DNA of 64,000 bases, from positions 372,001 to 436,000 of the forward strand of contig JAPFBL010000240.1 in assembly GCA_026182355.1 (NCBI GenBank). Direction: 5' to 3'. Shown piece by piece: positions 31,701 through 39,062 of this stretch. A program made the translations under genes and the position numbers. Source of the stretch: Hermatobates lingyangjiaoensis (taxonomy: Eukaryota; Arthropoda; Insecta; Hemiptera; Hermatobatidae). The number at the start of each line of letters is the position of its first letter. Within the stretch, counting starts at the first letter, position 1. The notes below the pieces were generated by a model. The model did no database searches. It was not told the origin of the DNA and worked only from the letters and a program-made list of their open reading frames with translations.

Positions 31701-34246
31701 ATATATATATATATATATATATTTAGTTTATGGTGGTTACCTTCTTTTTTTATAATTTTAGTATTTGTAACCAGCATCTCTCGGGTTAATTTAACATTAT
31801 GCTTGTCTTACGTATGTTTTTTGGGTGCTCCGGCCATTAGGTGCATGGTGAGCCTTCTTGATAGGGAAGTGGTAGTCATAGCAATGTACGAGTGTTTTTG
31901 GGTTTCACAGTCCCCATTAGTATATGTATACTCGTACACCAGATTTCTTTCCTTTAAATGTGAACTTTTGTCTTGATTATTATTTTTAATAAACAGGTTA
32001 CTCACAGGTGGGCTTTTATAATAAGTGACCAGTGTACTTTTTCATTCTCGTTTTCGCAACTGATATTATTCCTTATAATGCCTTTTAATATTCTCTCATC
32101 AAGCTTGTGTTGCTATGAATACTGGTTTTTATAATAAACCTCATGCACTATAGTTGGTCTATCTTCATTGGTTTGCTCCACTCTTCTTACATGAAGATAT
32201 TGTTTCAATAAAACACTCGTACATTGGTATGACTACCACTATCAAGAAGGCTCACCATGCACCTAATGGCCGGAAGAACCAAAAAACATACGCAAGACAA
32301 GCATAATGTTAAATTAACCCGAGAGATGCTGGTTACAAATACTAAAATTATAAAAAAAGAAGGTAACCACCACAAACTAAAAATATATATATATATACAC
32401 CTTATTAAAAATACGATCCAAAAGGACATTTAACACTGTAACCTAACGAAGTCGCATAAGAAAAGACACCACCAGTCGATACTTCAAATCGACTGTAAAA
32501 GTAATAATTGAAATAAATAAATTATATATCCACAATAAAATCACTTGTGATGAACTTTGTACCATGTAATTTAAATAAATTTATTTCTCATCTTTTAAAA
32601 TAAATCTTTTTTTTTCTTAAGGTCAATTTTCAATTAGTTTAAATACTTTTTGACAAACATAAATCACTACCAACCACTATTTGAAAATTTAAAATGGGTC
32701 TGAAGCAAAGTTGTGTTTCAGGATGTGCAGTAAAGAAAAAGAGGCAGGGTTAGTGACAGACAAGAACATCGCTGTGATTTCATCAACAGTGCCCGAAGGA
32801 TCATTTGCAGTTGTTGTGAAGACTTTGAAGAAAAGGGACGCACCACAGCTTTCAGGAAATGAAGTACTAGGTATGCAGCCACCGGCAGTGGGTAAGGAAA
32901 CGGAATGGATTGGTCAGGAATTTGATAGGAAGACTGTTACTCAGAAAAGTGCTGGGGAGTCTAGAGACTGCAAGGGGAAGGTAGTGAATGGGAAGGTACA
33001 GGTGATGTGCGGATACAGCTTGAGGGGAAAGCCAAACTGGTTTAGTTCATCTAACATATTAAAGAGCTTCAGACCTAGTCAACCTGTGCTTATTTCTGAA
33101 GCGGAACTATGGCAAGAAGACAACAATCAGTATTATCAGCCAGGACCTTGGAAACCTGGGTACAACCCAAATTACCCGAGTTACTGGTATCCATCAGCTC
33201 CTAGTTATCCAGGAAAACCATCATATCCTGGACAGTATTACCCTCCGAAACCTATTTACAATCCTCCAACTCAATACTATCCTCCAGGTAATTACGGCCC
33301 CCCTACGTCTGCACCATTTCCACAATATCCTGGCCAGTATGGGCCACCAACACCAATTCCTTATCCTCCATATCCTGGGCAATTTAACCCAACAAAACCT
33401 GGGTACAATCCTCCAAAACCAGGATATGTTCCTCCTAAACCTGGATATGCTCCTCCAAATCCCGGTTATGGCCCTCCGAATCCAGGTTATGGCCCTCCGA
33501 ATCCAGTGTATGGTCCTCCTGGAACTCCTGCTTCGACTCCAGCACCTCCAGGATACCCAGAACCACCACCAACTGGAATGTATACGCCACCTTCTCCTGG
33601 AGATGCCACTAATCCTACTCAACCACCTCCTATGCCATCTATCCCAACTATTCCACCTATTCAACCTACTTATCCGGGAAATTATACACCTTCAAATCCT
33701 GGACAGTATGAGCCACCCGGATATTATCCTCCAAGTTCTGGGCCTTATCCAGGACAAGATAATTCTTATTATGATATAACGAATACAGGACAACCGTATA
33801 CTTACTATCCAGGAGGAAGTACAACCGGCAGTGGAACATCTTTAACAACCAAGTCAGTGACAGAAAGTAGAGCTACAACAGCGACCAAGACAATGTCAAC
33901 AGCCACTACTTCTAAAACACCAATCACTGACGGTCCAACCTCCCCACCCTCAACCAAAGTACTCAACGGAACCACAAACATAGACCATTCGACGACCAAA
34001 GTAAATCACTCAACAACTCAAAAAGCTACAACAGAAAAGGCCACAACTCATCACACCTTCCTTGGAATTCCACTTCCCTTTGACGAAATGATTAGTCCAA
34101 CAGCAGATAACAGTAGTGTCAGTGTAACCCCACTTAGCTGTGCCACGCCAGCAGACACAATGCCCCTCACACTCGCAACAGTCAGCCGACTTATATTTGA
34201 TCTGCAGAAAGAGAAAATAGTTCAGCAAGAAGAGTCAAACATGTAA
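19557..34246 (+). CDS. Secreted CUB-like / proline-tyrosine-rich protein gene (3 exons seen)
   Basis: Spliced gene made of exons 19557-19677, 24413-24575 and 32722-34246 (121, 163 and 1525 nt; 1809 nt, exactly 603 codons with the stop). The exon phases (1, then 2) join in frame with consensus GT/AG ends. The visible product begins inside a hydrophobic, signal-peptide-like stretch (ALLWFALSSSSEHLPC). A module of about 110 residues follows with cysteines at LPC, GDC, DPC and RMC and the pattern C-RGQIRIYDY-ELQLVHR, which resembles a CUB domain. Then come PGYNPP/PGYGPP repeats, a Thr/Ser-rich stretch and a short charged C-terminus. Likely extracellular (matrix, cuticle or mucus-like); this is inference. 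The start codon lies in an upstream exon not identified. Introns of 4.7 and 8.1 kb are full of mobile DNA. I do not recognise a named orthologue. Confidence 0.6.
19748..20008. mobile_element. MITE with 36-bp inverted ends, copy 1
   Basis: Begins ATGAGCCGTTTATTTTGAAA and ends with the reverse complement of nearly the same sequence. The interior is AT-rich and non-coding. A near-identical copy in the opposite orientation lies at 25275-25538. AT/TA flanks suggest a TA-targeting (Tc1/mariner-type) parent, which is inference. Located in intron 1 of the CUB-like gene. Confidence 0.8.
20374..20580 (+). mobile_element. GC-rich short element, probably retroelement 3' end
   Basis: A GC-rich island in AT-rich intron DNA, including GGACGCCGCCTCAGGGTAGC. 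It ends with a CCCCCCCACC/GGGGGGGGTT foldback around ACGACAAGGTG. No ORF. The family was not recognised; it could be a SINE or a LINE 3' tail. Confidence 0.4.
20605..20915. repeat. 107-bp tandem repeat, three units
   Basis: AATGTAACAATTGGTATAGG recurs at 20611, 20718 and 20825, an exact 107-bp spacing. Units are almost identical, and the third stops about 20 bp short. The identity implies recent duplication. Confidence 0.95.
21744..21890. repeat. 147-bp direct duplicate, copy 1
   Basis: Starts ATGAAAATGCATCTCCTGTT and ends CTGCTTCAGTTGAAAG. It matches 22967-23113 with about one mismatch and is probably a fragment of an unidentified transposon. Confidence 0.85.
22967..23113. repeat. 147-bp direct duplicate, copy 2
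   Basis: Same sequence as 21744-21890. Here it sits in a longer open frame on the minus strand (LSTEADECDKIVRFD, about 23030-23218) that might be a transposase remnant; the family was not identified. Confidence 0.85.
23558..23582. repeat. (TA)n-(TG)n microsatellite
   Basis: A short TA tract followed by TGTG, upstream of a family C pLTR piece. Confidence 0.8.
23807..23839 (+). ncRNA. Hammerhead motif, family C (weak stem II)
   Basis: CUAC before the core pairs perfectly with GUAG (23836-23839). Core CUGAUGA (23811-23817), an extra C, GAGGCCAUA, GAAA (23828-23831), palindromic AUAU and cleavage residue A. Stem II has drifted. Confidence 0.65.
23941..23983 (-). ncRNA. Hammerhead ribozyme, family A
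   Basis: A minus-strand copy identical in structure to 2702-2744: GACU/AGUC stem I, CUGACGA, extra A, GACCG/CGGUU, GAAA, AGAUCU, U. All core residues are intact. Confidence 0.8.
24075..24117 (+). ncRNA. Hammerhead motif, family A (stem II changed)
   Basis: Intact core, GAAA, AGAUCU and stem I. Stem II reads GACGG(UUUGUUA)CGGUU, which loses two pairs relative to the partner at 23941. Confidence 0.75.
24413..24575 (+). CDS. CUB-like/Pro-rich gene, internal exon
   Basis: A long polypyrimidine tract and acceptor TTTAG end at 24412; the donor GTACTT starts at 24576. It encodes GDCSFVFETKDDLKMDL, then a charged helix-like RVRQLREEL, DPCERGQIRIYDY and ELQLVHR, which is the core of the CUB-like module. 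The incoming split codon (G|GA) and the outgoing one (AG|G) fit the neighbouring exons exactly. Confidence 0.65.
24600..25270. other. Intronic AT-rich DNA
   Basis: Intron 2 of the CUB-like gene. No element recognised before the MITE at 25275. Confidence 0.5.
25275..25538. mobile_element. MITE, copy 2 (inverted relative to copy 1)
   Basis: Same 36-bp inverted ends and interior as 19748-20008, read on the other strand, and very similar throughout. Inserted in a (TA)n tract. Confidence 0.8.
25539..25603. repeat. (TA)n microsatellite
   Basis: A TA-rich tract with AATA interruptions between the MITE and a family A pLTR. Confidence 0.9.
25669..25711 (-). ncRNA. Hammerhead ribozyme, family A
   Basis: A complete minus-strand copy with stem I GACU/AGUC and AGAUCU. 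It faces 25815-25857 across a short spacer containing repeated ACTCTAACCGAGT units. Confidence 0.8.
25725..25800. repeat. ACTCTAACCGAG-type short repeats in foldback centre
   Basis: Several direct and inverted copies of GTACTCTAACC/ACTCGGTTAGAG separate the two family A arms. They can form their own hairpin. Confidence 0.6.
25815..25857 (+). ncRNA. Hammerhead ribozyme, family A
   Basis: Core CUGACGA, stem II GAUCG/CGGUU (one C to U change kept as a U-G pair), GAAA, AGAUCU, and stem I GACU/AGUC. Confidence 0.78.
25951..25998 (+). ncRNA. Hammerhead ribozyme, family C
   Basis: Core CUGAUGA (25963-25969), an extra C, GAC(GGUG)GUC, GAAA (25981-25984), palindromic AUAU and A. Outer stem I ACUC/GAGU, as in the copy at 15562. 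Confidence 0.72.
26157..26200 (-). ncRNA. Degenerate hammerhead, family G
   Basis: Minus strand: UUAUGA in place of CUGAUGA, and a long stem II ending UGGUC. Then GAAA, AGCU (palindrome) and C. The core is altered. Confidence 0.45.
26268..26312 (+). ncRNA. Hammerhead motif, family G
   Basis: CUGAUGA (26274-26280), an extra U, stem II GACCA(..)UGGUC, then GAAGCUC: one A of GAAA is lost before the palindrome AGCU. It heads a pLTR whose ORF start follows. Confidence 0.6.
26313..26480 (+). mobile_element. Penelope pLTR with ORF start, family G
   Basis: After the hammerhead, the plus strand encodes KIGFAEAAANFNNICLREEL, then FPNTN, and runs into (IY)n. This matches the FNEVCLKEGLLPKYTN stretch of the copy at 43390-43620. 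A second relative is at 42640-42738. Confidence 0.65.
26479..26511. repeat. (TA)n microsatellite at pLTR end
   Basis: About 16 TA units starting directly after the TN codons of the pLTR ORF. Confidence 0.9.
26629..26670 (-). ncRNA. Hammerhead-like, family D (core lacks G5)
   Basis: Minus strand: UGC, UUAUGGGAAAGG, a long A/U loop, GACC, GAAA, UGUU, GGCA. The frame of the hammerhead is kept but the CUGA box is not. Confidence 0.5.
26826..26867 (+). ncRNA. Hammerhead-like, family D (core lacks G5)
   Basis: Stem I UGCC (26826-26829) with GGCA (26864-26867), GGU/ACC stem II, then GAAA and the palindrome ACGU. The 5' core reads UAUGAAAAA, as if G5 of CUGAUGA were deleted. Same form at 41094 and 35425. 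Confidence 0.55.
26880..28200 (-). mobile_element. Penelope-like element a (3' half and pLTR)
   Basis: Minus strand from about 28184: SVYVKPSNMGIHLIAQSECP and an HRAFKTSSNW region (end of RT/connector), then after stops the GIY-YIG C-terminus (MHLAAGAAKDYSHSMHSLKL, to HKPNLNNQ) at 27581-27309. Next come the family E hammerhead and the pLTR ORF start down to a short TA tract at about 26880. Several stops and frameshifts make it inactive. An inverted pLTR copy abuts its upstream side. It lies in intron 2 of the CUB-like gene. Confidence 0.75.
27083..27124 (-). ncRNA. Hammerhead ribozyme, family E
   Basis: Minus strand: CUGAAGA (27119-27113), an extra U, GGUC(UAGGAU)GACU, GAAA, then ACGG instead of ACGU(A). 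It marks the 3' pLTR of element a. Confidence 0.7.
28205..28498 (+). mobile_element. Inverted Penelope pLTR beside element a
   Basis: A plus-strand copy of the element a pLTR: family E hammerhead, then an open frame from ATG at 28334 (FRKLEKLKRNRTKMKIG, FNRTYLNEGLLPKYTY) that enters (TA)n. The mirrored pLTR around a PLE body is a known Penelope arrangement. Confidence 0.7.
28234..28275 (+). ncRNA. Hammerhead ribozyme, family E (complete core)
   Basis: Core CUGAAGA (28240-28246), an extra U (28247), stem II GGUC/GACU, GAAA (28262-28265), palindromic stem III ACGU (28265-28268), A as cleavage residue, and stem I UCC/GGA. Confidence 0.78.
28499..28525. repeat. (TA)n microsatellite at pLTR end
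   Basis: Starts right after the KYTY codons of the inverted pLTR ORF. Confidence 0.9.
28611..28653 (+). ncRNA. Hammerhead motif, family A
   Basis: Core CUGACGA, stem II GACCA(..)CGGUU with one weakened pair, GAAA, AGAUCU, stem I GACU with GGUC. The inverted partner arm at 28572-28584 keeps only GACUCUGACGAAGA. Confidence 0.72.
28688..28725. repeat. (TA)n microsatellite
   Basis: About 18 TA units between a family A pLTR and the pLTR end of element b. Confidence 0.92.
29101..29140 (-). ncRNA. Hammerhead motif of element b
   Basis: Minus strand: GUC before the core pairs with GAC after the cleavage site. CUGAUGA (29137-29131), an extra U, a stem II with AAGU/ACUU inside a longer loop, and GAAAAGCGUC. 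Stem II is weak. Confidence 0.6.
29389..29859 (-). pseudogene. PLE reverse transcriptase fragment
   Basis: 156-residue open piece of a Penelope RT. IDGVAMGSPLGVAFANYYM is the B/B' block. CRYIDNCFVI is the catalytic block with the second Asp replaced by Asn. INFFDVSINV follows. The reading leaves the RT near its 3' end without the endonuclease domain. Continuations upstream (29860-30690) are in other frames with stops. Confidence 0.75.
31210..31242 (-). ncRNA. Hammerhead motif, family H (shortened stem II)
   Basis: Minus strand: stem I GCUCU/AGAGC (5 pairs), CUGAUGA (31237-31231), extra U, GUAAC as a minimal stem II, GAAA, palindromic AGGCCU and U. Compared with 31504-31539, three bases of stem II are lost. 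Confidence 0.68.
31243..31503. other. AT-rich spacer between family H hammerheads
   Basis: Extremely AT-rich (TAATTATATTTTT units) with imperfect internal symmetry. It is the centre of the 31.2-31.55 kb foldback. Confidence 0.6.
31504..31539 (+). ncRNA. Hammerhead ribozyme, family H (complete core)
   Basis: Stem I GCUCU (31504-31508) with AGAGC (31535-31539), CUGAUGA (31509-31515), extra U, stem II GUU(GU)AAC, GAAA (31525-31528), stem III palindrome AGGCCU and cleavage residue U31534. A very compact 36-nt version. Confidence 0.78.
31590..31660 (-). mobile_element. Family C pLTR remnant
   Basis: GAGTTAAAACGAAGGCAATA and ACTCACTTCTATATTTC match the segment at 15520-15575. It stops inside the hammerhead after GAAAUAUA. 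Confidence 0.6.
31725..32110 (-). mobile_element. Penelope-like element c (GIY-YIG region)
   Basis: Minus strand 32005-31808: LVYEYTYTNGDC, SYIAMTTTSLSRRLTMHLM, AGAPKKHT. This is the GIY-YIG endonuclease region with YIG changed to YIA, preceded by RT C-terminal remnants. An inverted copy follows at 32205-32400. Confidence 0.7.
32205..32400 (+). mobile_element. Inverted duplicate of element c endonuclease segment
   Basis: A plus-strand repeat of 31725-31910 in reverse complement, including SYIGMTTT (YIG intact here) and the HHAPNGRK-like continuation after a small deletion. Together with element c it makes a foldback of about 190-bp arms. A (TA)n tract ends it at 32383-32398. Confidence 0.7.
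32722..34246 (+). CDS. CUB-like/Pro-rich gene, last exon
   Basis: Acceptor TTGTGTTTCAG ends at 32721; stop TAA at 34244. The first base completes the AG|G codon from the previous exon. The exon first finishes the CUB-like module (MCSKEKEAGLVTD, AVISSTVPEGSFAVVVKTL). A linker with DCKGKVVNGKVQVMCGYSLR follows. About residues 140-330 of the exon are Pro/Tyr/Gly-rich with PGYNPPKPGYVPPKPGYAPP-type repeats. Next come a Thr/Ser-rich, mucin-like part (TTKSVTESRATTATKT) and the C-terminus LQKEKIVQQEESNM. 508 codons without a stop in otherwise AT-rich DNA, and codon use differs sharply from the surroundings. Confidence 0.75.
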
Positions 34247-34382
34247 AAATCACCCGGGGCATTACTTCGAACTGCTATTACCCGTTATAAAACCATTCCA
34301 TTTGTCAATTGAACCACCCATCTTTTGTTTCGATTTGATTTTACTTTCAAAAATATATTTTAAATTTTAATCTTAGTGACAA

Positions 34383-34388
34383 AATAAA
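34383..34388 (+). promoter_or_regulatory. Polyadenylation signal of the CUB-like/Pro-rich gene
   Basis: AATAAA about 135 nt after the stop codon, followed by further AATAAA-like sequence. Placement is typical for a 3' UTR end. Confidence 0.55.
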
Positions 34389-34399
34389 CTAATAAATTA

Positions 34400-35180
34400 A
34401 ACAATCTATTATTCAAATCAGAGTAATGGCAGCATACACAATGGACAAATGTTTACACAACAGAGATCCTAAAGTAACATCGTCAGTAAGACACTTGCTT
34501 CGGCCTCACAAATATTGAATTAAACGCCTTAACCCTTGACGATATGTGTAGACCCAGATTTTTTGTTCCTGATTTCAAATGCGTTCAAGTTTTTAGCTGA
34601 AATTTTTTTTTCGTGAATTTAATACCTCCTTAGAGAAGGTCGCGTATTAGCACTGGCTAACCGCTCATCCCTAGTTACAGTCAATAATACGTTTATATGA
34701 CTTTCTAATAGTATTCTTAAGTACTACAACTACCCTATACATCCAAAACTAAACACATCCAATAGTTGCATGCTACCCAGATTTACAGAGCAATTTACTT
34801 TGGCTAGTGTCATCCCAGAAAAATTAAATATTAATCAAAACCATTTGAGCTGAAAGTATAAACTAATGTCTAAAACATGATTCTCAGTAAATATAATTGT
34901 AATCGTTCACTTCTGCCTTAGTAATATTGAATTTAACTCCTTAATCTTCGGTGATGTGTGCCAAGAACCACATTTTTTGTTACGTTTTTAGCTGAAGAAA
35001 TATAGTAAATAAAAAAGAACCTTGCGTTCCACACCAATATTTAATTATATTTTCTGTTAAATAAGCTATTCATAGTGCAATTACGTAATTTATCACGAAA
35101 TGTAGAAGACTAAATAAAAGAAAACTCGAGTGATTATTTAATTTTCGCATACACCATGGTTTGGCGAATTATTTGATCCT
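34400..35180. other. No gene recognised
   Basis: AT-rich. Two loosely similar stretches (CCTTAACCCTTGACGATATG near 34531 and CTTAATCTTCGGTGATGTG near 34940) suggest an old duplication. Nothing else seen. Confidence 0.45.
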
Positions 35181-35184
35181 TTAC

Positions 35185-35275
35185 ACCAGTGGGTTAAAAG
35201 TATTTTTATGCTGAGGACCAGTTTCATGTAAAATATATTTCGCGGACCTGCCGTCAAGATGTCTAAAATAGTCAC
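35185..35275 (+). mobile_element. hAT-like terminal fragment
   Basis: CACCAGTGGGTTAAAAGTAT, then GGACCAGTTTCATGTAAA and CGCGGACC, a composition typical of a hAT terminus (CAGTGG...). No matching opposite end found. Confidence 0.35.
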
Positions 35276-35369
35276 TACTACAAAATAAGTTTATTTGACT
35301 AGCATAAAAAAACCGCTTTTATTAAATAAAAAATAAAAGAAAATGTTTTACTTTAACTATAATTCTACA

Positions 35370-35700
35370 AAACTAATGTTTATCGGGACTCGGTCAGTTC
35401 TTCAGGGTCAAATTAAACTCTCAATTGCCTTTCCAACGTTTCGGTTTTTATTTAAAACCTTTTTCATAGGCCTACAAAACAGAGGAAATATAAGAAATAA
35501 TTCATTCAATCAATCAAAAATCAAACATACTTAAAAGTGCAATTAGTTACAATTAAGAAATTACGATAGAAATTTTAACAATAGGTTAGTGATAGATTAG
35601 AGAGTTTAATTTGAACAAGAAGAACTGACCGAGTCCCGATAAACTTTAGTTTTGTTTGTATTCCACGGTCGATGCTTTTATCAATATTTATATAATTCTA
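35370..35700. repeat. Foldback with family D pLTR arms
   Basis: GTTTATCGGGACTCGGTCAG at 35381-35400 returns as CTGACCGAGTCCCGATAAAC near 35625-35645. ATTAAACTCTC and its complement are mirrored as well. A similar arm occurs at 26581-26625. Confidence 0.75.
35425..35475 (-). ncRNA. Hammerhead-like, family D
   Basis: Minus strand: CCUAUGAAAAAGG, an A/U-rich loop, AACC, GAAA, palindromic ACGU, U, then GGAAAGGC (an insertion separates the stem I arm). The CUGA box lacks G5. Confidence 0.5.
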
Positions 35701-35755
35701 CAGTTAAACATGAAAACAAAAGCAAAATAAGAAAAACCAACTCAACAGTGATCTA

Positions 35756-36315
35756 GCAACTATTTGTTCCCCCCGGTGCGATCTAGCCCCTCACCCCACC
35801 CTGGGCCGTTGATAATCCGTTAACCTTCAGAATTACAGAAAAATATGTACTTTCATAGAATTACAATCAAGGATATAATTTTTGACAACTGTTATTAGTC
35901 CCACAATTTCATCTTATTACAGCACTCGTATACATAAACAGTCGTCATCAAATAAAACCAAAGATTTTTCAAAACAAACACTTATAATTCAAATTATTAA
36001 AAAAAAATGTTAAATTAAATTAACTGGCAAAGCAAACAAATATAATAAACTTCCAATCCCTTTAAAAAACTAGTTATCAAAAATCTAAAAGAAATTTATT
36101 TTTAATTTGTATATATTACAGTTGAAAAAACAATACACACATAACATATAAACAATAAGGAATTTAAAAGCTCATTTTGGTATAAAATTTCAGATTTGTA
36201 GTTAGTTTTTTTATTTTAATTTTCTTTATTTTCTATCTTTACACCCTCAAAATACCGTCCCCTGGCACGTGCCGCCTAGGGTTGACCTCCCCCATCACGC
36301 CTTACTACGCCACTG
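35756..36315. mobile_element. hAT-type element related to 13727-14215
   Basis: Left end CAGTGATCTAGCAACTATTT; right end read inward CAGTGGCGTAGTAAGGCG. The interior matches the 13.7 kb element (GGCCGTTGATAATCCGTTAA against GGCCATTGATAATCTGTTAA). No clear 8-bp duplication remains. No transposase. Confidence 0.65.
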
Positions 36316-36319
36316 TGTT

Positions 36320-36940
36320 GGAGCTAGAAAAAACCGTGTGCGACGAACCATGGAGAAGTTATACTCTTTTTTTGTCTTCAATCTGCCCCTCCCATTTGCT
36401 AAGCCACTGAAACTCATAATATGTAACCAGTTTTTGTGAACTCTATTTAACTCTGTTTCTTATAGATGTTTTGCGAAAAAGTCCAAACAGGAAATAATGT
36501 GGCAATATTACCACATAAAACGCCTTTTAATTTCTGGTAATCAAAAATTATGTCATTTTATTTGTTTTTGTGCGATTTTGTATATAATGGTACAAAGACG
36601 ATGCTGTACTGCTGCCTGGAGTTAGGGGGAGTACTGCTCACGCAACAAAAACCAGATCTTTAAATTTCCAGATCTATTAAATTACTCCAGGTGTTTGTCA
36701 ATAATATCTTTAGCAACATTTTCTTCTGCGTTTTATTTGAAGTCAACACACATTGTTCCATTTATTACAAGAGTCTCCTAAGTCCATACAATAGGAATCA
36801 ACCAATTCTAATAACCATAAACGTATGAAGGGTGTTGAAAACATGCTTATTTAAGCGCAGTTTCCAACAATTTTTGTTTGGTGTCACAATGTAAAAGCTC
36901 TTTTAATTTGACGACATTCCCCTCCTTCATATTATTTCCT
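36320..36940. other. No gene recognised
   Basis: AT-rich DNA leading into the 141-bp satellite. No element ends noticed. Confidence 0.45.
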
Positions 36941-36947
36941 AATAATG

Positions 36948-36985
36948 CATTCTACCTGTCACAAATGGATATGACAGGTAGAATG
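36948..36985. repeat. Perfect 14-bp hairpin at satellite edge
   Basis: CATTCTACCTGTCA and TGACAGGTAGAATG are separated by 10 bases, directly before the first partial 141-bp unit. Confidence 0.8.
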
Positions 36986-36989
36986 TTTT

Positions 36990-38250
36990 TGCTACATGTC
37001 ACGCAAGTGACATACAACAGAAATAGATACACTAGGAACAAAAATAACGCTAAACTAAGCACTGCGTGACAATCCTTCCGAAATCAGGTCTCCCTTAACG
37101 CCTATCATGTTACACTATTCCATTTCGACACGGTAGAGCAGCCTGCGTGACGTGCAGCAGAAATAGACACACTAGGAACAAACTTAACGCTAACCAAAGC
37201 ACTGTAGTGACAATCTTTCCGGTATCAGTATTACCTTTACACCTATTATGTTATACTAATCCATTTCGACACGGTAGATCAGACTGCGTGACATGCAACA
37301 GAAATAGACACACTAGGAACCAACGTAACGCTAAACTAAGCACTGTAGTGACAATCTCCCTTTACACCTATCATGTTACACTATTCCATTTCGACACGGT
37401 AGAGCAGCCTGCGTGACATGCAACAGAAATAGACACACTAGGAACAAACTTAACGCTAACCTAAGCACTGTAGTGACAATCTTTCCGGTATCAGTATTAC
37501 CTTTACACCTATTATGTTACACTATTCCATTTCGACACGGTAGAGCAGTCTGCGTGACATGCAACAGAAATAGACACACTAGGAACCAACGTAACGCTAA
37601 ACTAAGCACTGTAGTGACAATCTCCCTTTACACCTATCACGTTACACTATTCCATTTCGACACGGTAGAGCAGCCTGCGTGACATGCAACAGAAATAGAC
37701 ACACTAGGAACAAACTTAACGCTAACCTAAGCACTGTAGTGACAATCTTTCCGGTATCAGTATTACCTTTACACCTATTATGTTACACTATTCCATTTCG
37801 ACACGGTAGAGCAGCCTGCGTGACATGCAACAGAAATAGACACACTAGGAACCAACGTAACGCTAAACTAAGCATTGTAGTGACAATCCTTCCGAAATCA
37901 GGTCTCCCTTTACACCTATCATGTTATACTATTCCATTTCGACACGGTAGACCAGCCTGCGTGACATGCAGCAGAAATAGACACACTAGGAACAAACTTA
38001 ACGCTAACCAAAGCACTGTAGTGACAATCTTTCCGGTATCAGTATTACCTTTACACCTATTATGTTATACTAATCCATTTCGACACGGTAGAGCAGACTG
38101 CGTGACATGCAACAGAAATAGACACACTAGGAACCAACGTAACGCTAAACTAAGCACTGTAGTGACAATCTTTCCGGTATCAGAATTACCTTTACGCCTA
38201 TCATGTTACACTATTCCATTTCGACACGGTAGAGCAGCCTGCGTGTCACG
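36990..38250. repeat. 141-bp satellite with 125-bp deletion variant
   Basis: The landmark TGCGTGAC occurs at 37144, 37285, 37410, 37551, 37676, 37817, 37958, 38099 and 38240: spacings of 141, 125, 141, 125, 141, 141, 141 and 141. The 125-bp units lack 16 bp around TTCCGAAATCAG / TTCCGGTATCAG. Alternation of 141 and 125 gives a 266-bp higher-order unit in the left part. Two unit types differ at AACAAACTTAACGCTAACC versus AACCAACGTAACGCTAAAC. ORFs across the array follow from its lack of stops and are not taken as genes. Confidence 0.95.
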
Positions 38251-38804
38251 GCCCAGAGGTTGATTAAAATTGTTCTAAATACATTGGGGAGCGGCTTTTA
38301 TTTTTTTCTTACAGTGAACCTTAAAGTACATACATACATAGTTCCATGTTTAAAAAAAATTTTAGGCCTTTGTATCTATTGTTGATTTTTTTTTTTATAA
38401 ACTTCCTAAGAATTTATAAGCACTTCAATAAGATACAAATTAATATATTTATAACTCTAAAGTACCTATCAATACCTATTTTCTAGAATTAGTCTTAAAA
38501 TTCAAACTCTAAAATATCCAGAAATAAAAATAAAATATTTTAAACTTTATTTGAACAACTAAGATGCAACATGTTACAAGAAAATAATAAAGCAATAACC
38601 TTAAGAGCTTCCTCTCGTTATGAAGATAATTGATATTGTATAATTTCACCCAGTTAATGACGTATACATTTCTTCTCGAACCACAAATATGTTTATTCAA
38701 AGAAGTTACTATATGTAACAATGTAATTTCAAACAAATGTCACGCTTAAATAAAAATAAGTTCCATTTTCTGTAATTTCAAATATAATTTGGCCTAAATG
38801 TAAA

Positions 38805-39062
38805 ATGGAAGCAACAAACACTCATTCTGCACTGGAAGCAACAAACACTCATTCTACACTAGAAGCAACAAACACTCACTCCAACTTAGAACCAACAAAC
38901 ACTCACTCCAACTTAGAACCAACAAACAGTCATTCCACCTTAGAAGCAACAAACAATCATTCCAACTTAGAACTAACAAACAGTCATTCCACACTGGAAG
39001 CAAAAAACACTCACTCCACACTGGAAGCAACAAACACTGACTCCACCTTAGAAGCAACACTC
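38805..39062. repeat. 27-bp minisatellite
   Basis: About nine units of the GAAGCAACAAACACTCATTC type. 27 is divisible by three, so the array reads EATNTHSTL over and over, but there is no independent sign that it is translated. Confidence 0.9.

Noticed and set aside
33221..33664. Antisense ORF rich in Trp/Arg/Ser inside the Pro-rich exon
   Set aside because: It is the complement of the PGY/PP codons and has no independent support.
35620..35700. Second possible hammerhead in family D (CUGAAGAACUGACC ... CGGUCGAU)
   Set aside because: GAAA is missing (GAUG/GAUA), stem II would need a very long loop, and no stem I was found.
37147..38263. Open reading frames through the 141-bp satellite (TCNRNRHTRN repeats)
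   Set aside because: They restart in each higher-order unit and follow from few stop codons in the monomer. No splice or start signals support a gene.
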